This document shows positions 56,559 through 64,000 of a stretch of 64,000 nucleotides of DNA, one piece after another (the stretch's first letter is position 1; each line of letters begins with the position of its first letter). Where the stretch lies: assembly GCA_029378245.1 (NCBI GenBank), contig JARKIF010000022.1, positions 682,001 to 746,000 of the forward strand. Reading direction: 5' to 3'. This DNA is from Roridomyces roridus. Taxonomy: Eukaryota > Basidiomycota > Agaricomycetes > Agaricales > Mycenaceae. The position numbers and the translations under genes were made by a program. The notes beneath the pieces were generated by a model. The model had not been told where the DNA came from, ran no database searches, and saw only the letters and a program-made list of their open reading frames with translations.

Positions 56559-57602
56559 TCAAAACGAGATGGACAGCATCAGACCCACCACACAGACACG
56601 ACAGCCAGAAGCGTGAATGCAGCAAGTAACGACGCCTGTCGGGAGGACATAGACAGTGCGCCATTGGTCTGAGTCGTCCTGGAGAAACCAAATTGTTAAT
56701 CCGACTCCGACAAAAGACGAGAACTTGACTCGCCCTGTCGGCACCGTATCCGCGGCGTTGGAAGGCGAGAGGTCCGTCGTAGCTGCGGGGATCACTGAGC
56801 CCGTATTGGCGAGGTTGGATGGCTGAGGTGCCGCAGAGTCCGTCCCAGATAGCGTGGCCGGAGTCACAGTACCTTTCGACGCAGATGTGCTCAGCGTCGT
56901 CGAGCCCTTGACAGAACTGGCTTTGGTGGTGGTGGTGGTAGTGCTACTGCTGCTGCTACTTTGAGCGCCGCCAGGTGCCGGGAACACATATCCCGCAATC
57001 CACTCAAACGACCACCCATGGGCAGCAGCGTCGTCCCTCTCCGCCGCGTCGATGGTGTAAAAATGATCCGACGCGCCGTTGTTGTACATCCGATACAACG
57101 GCACGCTCCCGCACAACTGATCCGGGTAAATCCACATCGGCGCCTTGTCGTCTTCGTGGACGTAGCCGTTGTGCGTCACGGCAGAGTCCACCTCCGTGGC
57201 GTTGGTGGTGTAAAAGTGGTCGCCAGAGCCGCCGTTCCAGAGCCGGAAGAAGCGTACGGTGCCGGCGTATTGTTGGGAGAAGACGGAGAGACGGGCGCCC
57301 TCTGCTGTGTATCCGCCTTGATTGGCTGCGTCGTATTCTGCTTTGTCGGTCTACCGCGACAGAGGTGAGCGAGGAAGCAAGGAAGCAGAGGGAGGGCAGT
57401 CAGCGCACGGTGTAGAAGTGGTCACCGATGTCGCCGTTGAAGTCGCGATAAAGAGGGACTGCCTTGGAGGCGTCGGCGCATGTGTCTGCCCGGACCTACA
57501 CGAGGTGATACTTACGCGGAAGATCGGCGACCACGAGAGTCCACGTACGGTAGTTGCCCAGATCCCAAGCAGTGCGCCAACGACGGGGAAGAAAGCGTGC
57601 AT
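56559..57602 (-). CDS. Secreted protein with DUF5648-type repeats
   Basis: The ATG at 57602-57600 gives the signal peptide MHAFFPVVGALLGIWATTV. Exon 1 ends at 57549 and exon 2 starts at 57495 (53-base intron), continuing RADTCADASKAVPLYRDF. After another intron with a GTGCGC donor near 57410, three similar units each carry a DHFYT motif: GDIGDHFYTV, GGSGDHFYTTNATEVD and NNGASDHFYTIDAAERDD, the last followed by GWSFEWIAGYVFPAPG. This is the DUF5648 pattern (often found in secreted proteins with PLYR and HFYT blocks). The C-terminal part is Ser/Thr-rich with a run of threonines, and ends in a hydrophobic stretch that may be a membrane or GPI anchor; the last exon may be spliced differently. Function unknown, acts outside the cell. 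Confidence 0.75.
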
Positions 57603-59302
57603 CGTGCGGGCCGTGAAAGAGCGGAGGGTGTAATAAATTTGGTGTGAAGACGAGAGAGGATGGGAAGCAAAGTGACCAAAAAGTGACCGTCGCGAAGTAA
57701 AAGTCTTGTTCCTGATGGGCGTCCCGCCCGCTTCGATTTCACCCTTCCGGACTTGGCCGATCTGTGTCGCAAAATTGAGAGAGCTTTGATTCGGGGAGTT
57801 TGGACTTCTGGGAATGCAATCCTTCAGCGTCGTTGCAGACACCCCCCTCGGTAATCAAAACATGGTAAGGATCGGCGGCCCGGGGCGCGATCGTGCGTTG
57901 AATGCCGAGATCAAATCCGTTCGAGAAAGTTCTGCCGAGTTCCAACTCAATTCCAACCTCCAACTTGAACAAGGCGACATTGTCATTGCGGGATGCGATA
58001 ATCTCGACGAATCGTGGAAAATAATCTCCCTCTCCCGTTGCAATCCCTGACTCGAGTCGAACGAAGACCAGGACCAGGTCAGTGATCACTGGTGATCACC
58101 AGACAGTGGATTGACCGAGACGAGACACTGGACTCAGGTTTCAGTGCCAGGACTAGCTGTGATGTAGTCCTCAGGGACATGGGAGAGGCTTCCCCTTTGT
58201 CCCACTGCTTATGACTAATTGACTGTTTCCTATTATTTGCTGCGTGATGCTGGACGGGCAAGAGGTCGTGAGGGTTGAGTTTGGGTTGAGTACCCACTGG
58301 CGATCTTTGCTGTCCAGGTGCGTCTTCCTCCGTTTATATGAATGCGGAATCGATAAAAGCCTAATCACAAAGCGATTCCATGCTCCAGCCCCGAGTTTGT
58401 GAAATTCTGAAGTGAAGTCTGGACTGAGATCAAACGAGTGGGGAGTCCGAGTCGGCCAGCTGGCACGTACTCCGAGTCAGTTCGCCCACAACCTCCCGGC
58501 GGCTGGTGACGGGCCACGGCGATCACTAGTAGTAGAGCTGAGCTACCTATATGCAACGACCTGCCGCGTTACATAACTACCAATTTGAACTTACGAAGAG
58601 CGAAAAAAAAAGTTGGCAACAAAGTCCATCCTCGCATAGGATAGCCCGAGTCGAACGAGCGTCGGATATGTACCTTTGAGTGGGTTGGGTTCCCTGGCCG
58701 CCCCGACGGATGTTGTCTGCAGAATGAATGCCTCATCGTCCATGTAAAAGTAAAACCCGACTCCGAATGTCGATGTCGGGCAATGCATAATCGCGGCTCA
58801 AGACCTCCGTTCAGCACTCCTGATGCGTGATCCCTCGTTTATTCCATGTCAACGGCGCTACTAGGGGACTCGGTACGTGTTATCCGACATGAGTGAGCAG
58901 CCCGGCGCTCATTCGGCGGGGATTCAGGTGTTGTGAATCCTGGTTAGCATGACCTGGCATGATGCCGTTTCCGGCAGAACTCGTACTTATGTTTTGTAGC
59001 TGAAGCCACTGTGATCTGCTAAAAAATCAAACATCAAGGTTCATGCTCACCATTGATTCACTATAAATCCTGGATTGAGCAAAAATATTCAATGGTGCAT
59101 CCACAACTACTGATCAGTGATGAAGGGGCATTCTGCTGCAGCAGGAGAACATTGGAGGAAAGTAGAAATCAGTTTGAATCGGCATTAGACATGATTCCAA
59201 TGTGATTCGTCAAGTTCAGGTTCAATTGCAGGAGCTGAGTTCAAGCCTGAACTGAACTCGAAAGTTGAAACTGAAAGTTGTGGGACATGGTCACAACGTG
59301 AC
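57603..59302. other. Intergenic 1.7 kb, no supported gene
   Basis: Upstream region of the DUF5648-like gene. Opposing open frames at 57739-58089 (minus) and 57814-58050 (plus) overlap and neither shows a domain. Confidence 0.4.
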
Positions 59303-59333
59303 ATGTCACGGTCGGGCTGCCCGACCGTGACAT
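59303..59333. repeat. Perfect 15-bp palindrome with 1-base spacer
   Basis: ATGTCACGGTCGGGC, then T, then the exact reverse complement. It is surrounded by further GTGACAT/ATGTCAC motifs between 59299 and 59360. Confidence 0.85.
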
Positions 59334-60019
59334 CAGAAGCAGTGACTAGTCGTGACATATCACTGATCTGATACACAAAGATAATCATTGATCAGACAAA
59401 TATCAACAAAGGCAGAGATCAAACCTTACGCGATCGAGAGCCGCTCTCAACTGATGGGGTGCAGGATTTGAAAGAACCGATTGCTCATTCCATTTCGCTG
59501 CGCTCATTACATAAGTACTCGTAATTATTCCGGCCCGGTCAATGAAGTAGTAGAGTTGAACAGCCTATGTATATCCAGAACCGCAGCGCCTGGCTACGGA
59601 GATCCGACTATTGTGTTTCCCGTGGGCCGCGGCTCCCCCAGCAGTGCTCTCAATTTTGAAAGTATTTATATCGACTTGTATTTCGGGCTTGCGGAATCTA
59701 TTATTGTACTGTAGTTCCACACGAGAAGTGTTCCATTTTGTCGGGGTCCATTGATGATAGCAAAAATAGCGGCAACAAGCGTGAAGGAGCCGTTTACCTT
59801 CCGTGCAAAATTCGAGTACAGGGAGTTGAATGGATTTAACGTGAATTCTTACCCAGAACTCCCGTATCCAAAAGATCTTCAACGGGACGATTCGCCCACA
59901 ATGACAATATCCCAACAAGGGTGCGGGGTACCGGGAGAATGCTGGGCTAGCCTCCATGCTCACCGAATTAGACTAGAGCCTTTTGGTTCAAAAGACCGGC
60001 TCCGGGCTTTGCGGAAGGG
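59334..60019. other. Upstream region of the cupin gene, no supported gene
   Basis: No gene is called. An open frame runs from 59751 into the cupin gene, but its N-terminal part is not family-like; the signal peptide start at 60075 is preferred. Confidence 0.4.
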
Positions 60020-60026
60020 TATAAAA
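60020..60026 (+). promoter_or_regulatory. TATA box of the cupin gene
   Basis: TATAAAA, 49 bases upstream of the start codon at 60075. Confidence 0.6.
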
Positions 60027-60074
60027 TGTCCACTGAAATCCTCGGGTACCTCAGCATTCGGTAGCTCCTGCACC

Positions 60075-60915
60075 ATGTTGTTCAAGTCTTTCGTCGTCAC
60101 CGCAGTCCTCGCAACTTTCACTTCGGTGAGAGGCGCACCTGCAGCCTCGTCGTCGTTGATTCCCTCGTCGTCAATCCCCCAGCCGCCGCCAGTTCCGACG
60201 GTGACCAACGCCCCGCAGATCGCCTCGGAGCTCAAGACGGCAGCCAGCGTGGTCGACCGCTTCGATCAACTGCTAAAGCCCAACGGCGTGCTCCTCACCG
60301 GCGACGAGCTCCGCGAACTCACCGTATTTGACTTCAACAACCAAGTCCCCGGCCCCGGAGGGTCCATCCTCCTTGCTACAGTAGACGATTTCCCCATCCT
60401 TGAAGGCCTCGGCATTTCAGCTGGTGTATCCTTTATAAAGGCGTGCGGGCTCAACATTCCCCACAGTCATCCGCGTGCGAGCGAACTCCTCACCGTCGTG
60501 GAGGGTATCCTCTATACAGGCTTCGTCCAGGAGAATGGGTTCAACACCGAGATCGAGACCCAGCTCGGCACGTTCCAGGGCACAGTGTTCCCCATGGGGA
60601 GTATCCACTACCAGTATAATCCCACTTGCTCGCCGGCGGCGTTCGTCGCGGCGTTGGGCAACGATGATCCAGGTAAGTGATCTTCTTAGCACAAAAATAT
60701 TCACTTACTTTCTTTGATTCATAGGCCGCAGCGACATTGCCACCAATTTCTGGATGTTGCCAGATGATGTGATTAATGCGGCCTTGGGATTCCCGACCAC
60801 CATCGGCGGAGACAACCTTGATGAATGGCGGTCGCACCTCCCCCCGGAGCTTGCGTTGGGCGTGGAATCTTGCCTCGCTATGTGTGGGTTGAATGCCACT
60901 TCGCCTGAACAGTAG
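60075..60915 (+). CDS. Germin-like cupin, secreted (spherulin type)
   Basis: Exon 1 is 60075-60672, the intron 52 bases, exon 2 60725-60915, giving 262 residues. A signal peptide (MLFKSFVVTAVLATFTSVRG) is followed by a Ser/Pro-rich spacer. Cupin motif 1 is GLNIPHSHPRASELLTVVEG, with the metal-binding H-x-H and E; motif 2 is GTVFPMGSIHYQYN, with the fourth ligand His. Both match the germin patterns G-x5-H-x-H-x3-4-E-x6-G and G-x5-P-x-G-x2-H-x3-N. Known relatives include spherulins and plant germins, some with oxalate oxidase or superoxide dismutase activity; the activity here is not predictable. It probably acts in the wall or outside the cell. Confidence 0.85.
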
Positions 60916-61261
60916 TGGAGAATTTGCACGTACTACGTAGAACTTGCCTTGTTTGTCGTCAATTGAACTTTGCTCATTGTGTCTTATCATTGGCTCCGAG
61001 AGGTGTTGACGTCCGATGTGAATTCATCGCAGACTACTCAGTAATCTGTCGTTCGGGTCGAATTGGTGGCAGATTATAGTGGTACAAAGTTTTTTTTTCC
61101 CCGGGTCTTCTCTATGGCGCTTACAAATTGTCAGTCACCGAAAGAAAGAAAGAAAAAAGATTTGGACAGAAATGGGAACCTAGAAATCTGAAAGACACGC
61201 ACCTACCATACATATTGGCAACCAAATAAGACGGGGGTTGTGTGGGGGGCCACAGGCCGAC
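60916..61261. other. Intergenic, between cupin gene and aquaporin remnant
   Basis: Contains a short GAAA-type microsatellite (about 61140-61155). I looked here for the missing first half of the aquaporin and found no pore-loop or helix sequence. Confidence 0.45.
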
Positions 61262-61960
61262 CCGTATTGTTCACCGAACACACCTTGTCCCTGATGTTTG
61301 TTGCCAAGGATTACATACTGGGTATCACCATCTTTGCTTGCCTTGACCCTACCAACATGCTCGTTCCGCCCGCGTTTGCGCCTTTCATCATAGCCATGGC
61401 TTAGTGAGCCTCATTTCAAACAAGACCGCCCCCCACTGGGCTGATACAAACCCGCCCTTCCTAGCGCTGCTGCAATTTGGTCGTTCTCCGCAAACGGATG
61501 TGTGTTTACTTGACTTTCTGTTGTACTCTTGACTTATCCTTGCCACAGTGATCGCCAACACAGCTCGTGATCTTGGTGGCCGGCTCGCGGCGTTGACGAT
61601 TTGGGGTCTACCAGGTGTGTGTGTACTTCATATGCCCGGGCATCCAACCAACCGCTCCTTCAGCCGGAGGGGGCTCTTACGCCGCGATGGCAGCACTCAC
61701 CAACATTCCCGCCATGCTCCTCTCGTACCTCACGTATGATTTGCTTTTCAGTGATTCTGACCGTGGTGCGTTGCCGTCTCTTTCCCTCTCCCAGCGCCCA
61801 CTCATCAAACGACCAACAACCAGTCGTCGACAGCTCCCACCTCGAAGTGCTGAACGCGCACAAAAATCACCGCCGGATGGGCGCTGGGCGGCCACTCACT
61901 CCGGAGAGTGAGGGGATGGACCATGAGAAGGGTGTTGTGGGCGTGGTGGAGAGGGTGTAG
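61262..61960 (+). pseudogene. Aquaporin/glycerol-facilitator gene, 3' half only
   Basis: Exons end 61403, then 61465-61499, 61549-61614, 61664-61765 and 61824-61960. Joined they read FVAKDYILGITIFACLDPTN, MLVPPAFAPFIIAMAYAAAI, WSFSANGLIANTARDLGGRL, AALTIWG, then GGSYAAMAALTNIPAMLLSY, LTYDLLFSDSDR and a hydrophilic tail to a stop at 61958-61960. This is the second half of a fungal MIP channel: the pore motif is NTA (a variant of NPA) followed by the usual RDLG Arg filter residue. All introns in this half have good borders. The first half, with its own NPA loop and three helices, is not present between the cupin gene and 61262, so the gene looks truncated at its 5' end. Confidence 0.7.
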
Positions 61961-62103
61961 GTGTGATTACAGTACTCGGCAAAAGAATTATGTACAAGCA
62001 GCAAAAGGATGTTTAGTTCTGACGAAAGATTTGCGTGGCCCAGGCAAATGGCGCAACGGTGAAGTAAGTTCGCGGTAGAGCCACTGTGCGGGAAGATGGA
62101 CTG

Positions 62104-63400
62104 TTCCGAGTCTCGGCTGCTCTTTCTTGACACGTTTGCTTCAATAGATTCAGACACTTTCTGGTAAATGAGGCAACCTATGAATACAACTGCAAATGAG
62201 CCTTCTCTACCATTGGTACTTATCGTGTCAAGATCGAAATTGGAATTCGGAGCCGGCATGCCAATCAATGTCATCAGACACGGGAGCAATCTGTCTTTTC
62301 TTCTCCCGTCATCCTCATGCCGCACAAACGCGCCAAACGCTCCGTCCGCGTCCAGCAACGATCCCAAAAGTACGTCCAAGTCACTTCCTACCTCAAGCCT
62401 GTCTTGTAACTCACCGGATCCACTCAGTGGAACTGACCTCGCACCTGGCCGTGGCGCCCAAACCCAAGACGACGAGGCACTACCAAAGTCCTTCCTGCGA
62501 GCGCTCAACGCCGACAAGGTAAGGACGGAGTTTCGTGCGAAGCGCAAGCTGCGTGATGAGGTTGGCGATGGAGATGGGAAGAAGGCGTCGAAGCGGCGCA
62601 AGGTGGAATCGGTGGCTGATGCGAAGATACGTCCTGGAGAGACGTTGGGGCATTTTAACAAGTGCGTCGTCCAGTTTCACACTCTTTTGCTCTTTTTCCT
62701 GAAACTGCCTTCAGACGAATCGAGGCGGATATGAGACCGCTCGTACGGGACGCCGTCCAGTCGTCGCGGGCCACGCAGCGAGTTGCCAAGAAGGACAAGT
62801 CGTCTACGCCCTCTACCAAGCCCTCAAATATCTCCTCCGATACCTCTGCAACTTCCAAAAAACCCACAAAACAGCCGCCCCCCTCCACCCCTCCCGTCGA
62901 CAAATACGCCCACCGCCCCAAAGAGTTCCTACACACATCATCATCCGCTCCACGCAGGCTGAACGACATCGCTATGGCTCCACCTGACCTTTCTGCCTCT
63001 GGATTCGCACGTAAAGCGTCCTCTGCCAAGAATGGGAGCGGGAAGAAGACGAAAGCTGAGGCGCTTCTCTCACCGGCGCAGGCCTTGCAGATGGCCAAGG
63101 CGAGAGAAGAGGCGGTGGCCAGGTATCGGGAGTTGAAAGAGAAGCGGAGGAGGGAGGCGGGGAGGCAGCATGGGGAGATATAGCGGTGCGTCGATTCGTT
63201 TTCGGTGGTTTACTACTCATACTCACCGAGTCTCCGACCACAGTAGCCTTTGACGTATCTACGGTTCACTGGTATTTCGCTGGCGAATCGATTCCCTCGA
63301 TTTAGACCGTCTCGTCCAATTCAACACAGATCCCTTGCGAATCGCATCTGTTTCTCTGTTTCCCCGCAGGCGGTATACTAGGCCATCCGCCGTTCTTTAC
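62104..63400. repeat. Segmental duplication, copy 2 (direct)
   Basis: Partner of 52068-53439. It begins with the last 18 bases of the MYND coding region, without the rest of that gene, which suggests it was copied from the 52-kb locus. Confidence 0.9.
62317..63183 (+). CDS. Basic coiled-coil, probably nucleolar protein, copy 2
   Basis: Exons are 62317-62369, 62428-62661 and 62715-63183, giving 251 residues with an intact frame. It is nearly identical to copy 1 in exons 1 and 2 and in the C-terminal helix (MAKAREEAVARYRELKEKRR). Most amino-acid changes fall in the Ser/Thr/Pro linker of exon 3. The second intron is 53 bases here and 49 in copy 1. Intact splice sites and clustered changes suggest both copies may still be functional. 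Possible role as for copy 1. Confidence 0.75.
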
Positions 63401-64000
63401 CACCCCTCCATGCAATTCTTTATAGATGTTTTCCGTCCTTCCACTGTCCAGAATCCACGGCTACAGGTGTCAACCACGTCAGCTGCACCCGGCGAGTCTT
63501 CAATTGGTCTTTGCCCGGGATCCAAGTCTAAACCATGAAGCATCGAATCCATTGTCGTGCTTCACAAGCAGATGTGCAGACGTTTGCGCTTCTCTGATGA
63601 GTATCGATCTCTGGCAAGAGTTGGGCAAGAACTCCGCTCGTTCGCTTCGGGCTAGACCCATTACAACACGGTCCAATCTTTTTGGATCTGCCCACGCAGC
63701 AATCTTGCCGCACTTGGTGCTCTTTCCTTCCTGGCCCACTTCTTCTGGAGCTGACAAGCGGCACTCAGATTCGGAGCATTGTTGGTACGTATTACTGTTG
63801 GATATTATTTGATATGTACCTCCAAGCTGCCTTAGATGAGGTTGCTTCCTGTTCAATTTTACACAAGAAACCCAGTTCCATTCGCCGACCTCACTCGGTG
63901 CAACACTGAAGCCGAGCGCTGTACTCGATGTGCTTCCTCACCACCCTATCGTCTATAGCCTCATGCTCCGGCAGTTCGTCTTGACCGGGTTCTATCGGTC
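63401..64000. other. Window end, no supported gene
   Basis: A plus-strand frame (63426-63812) and an opposing minus-strand frame (63500-63856) overlap; neither has a recognisable domain. Confidence 0.4.

Noticed and set aside
57739..58089. Opposing open frames upstream of the DUF5648-like gene
   Set aside because: Both strands are open over the same bases and neither shows a family resemblance; treated as chance.

Overview
The window looks like nuclear DNA of a mushroom-forming fungus (Basidiomycota, Agaricomycetes). Genes are cut by introns of about 47-60 bases with GT..AG ends. The gene families are ones that are expanded in or typical of Agaricomycetes: a Plavaka-type transposase with its partner gene, TEA/ATTS transcription factors of the basidiomycete form, MYND-finger proteins, F-box/LRR-like genes and a kinase-like family. 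No species can be named from sequence alone. Exon joins are inferred by eye from splice signals, reading frame and family conservation, without transcript evidence.

Layout. 0-13.4 kb is gene-dense: a sedolisin-type protease cut by the window edge, a 1.15-kb Mutator-like MITE, a Zn2Cys6 regulator, a guanyl-specific ribonuclease, a secreted protein with three cysteine-rich modules, an ACC deaminase that converges on it, and a second Zn2Cys6 regulator. 14-22 kb holds two F-box-like genes, an intron-containing tRNA-His, a membrane protein with a PPPY tail, and two paralogous TEA/ATTS regulators, one of which carries an early in-frame stop. 22-32.5 kb is gene-poor and decayed: a 408-bp hAT-like MITE, fragments of membrane-protein exons, a 34-unit minisatellite and several families of short dispersed repeats.

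32.56-39.73 kb is one large DNA transposon: a divergent pair made of a Plavaka-type transposase and an RGG-rich partner protein, bounded by inverted repeats. A second 1.12-kb element sits inside a transposase exon, flanked by a 9-bp target duplication; removing it restores the reading frame exactly. 40-52 kb returns to genes: an uncharacterised membrane protein, a kinase-like protein, a PHO80/PCL-type cyclin and two MYND-finger proteins. 52-64 kb contains a 1.3-1.4-kb segmental duplication with two intact copies of a basic, probably nucleolar protein gene. Between the copies lie a small secreted protein, a fourfold ~240-bp tandem repeat with splice-like signals, a DUF5648-type secreted protein, a germin-like cupin and the 3' half of an aquaporin gene.

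How the genes may work together: several products are secreted or act on outside substrates (protease, ribonuclease, cysteine-rich protein, cupin, DUF5648 protein, small secreted protein), and ACC deaminase consumes the plant ethylene precursor. This fits a fungus living on or with plants or wood, but no metabolic cluster is evident. The most informative structures are mobile: two MITEs with clear target duplications, a nested transposon, and recent local duplications.
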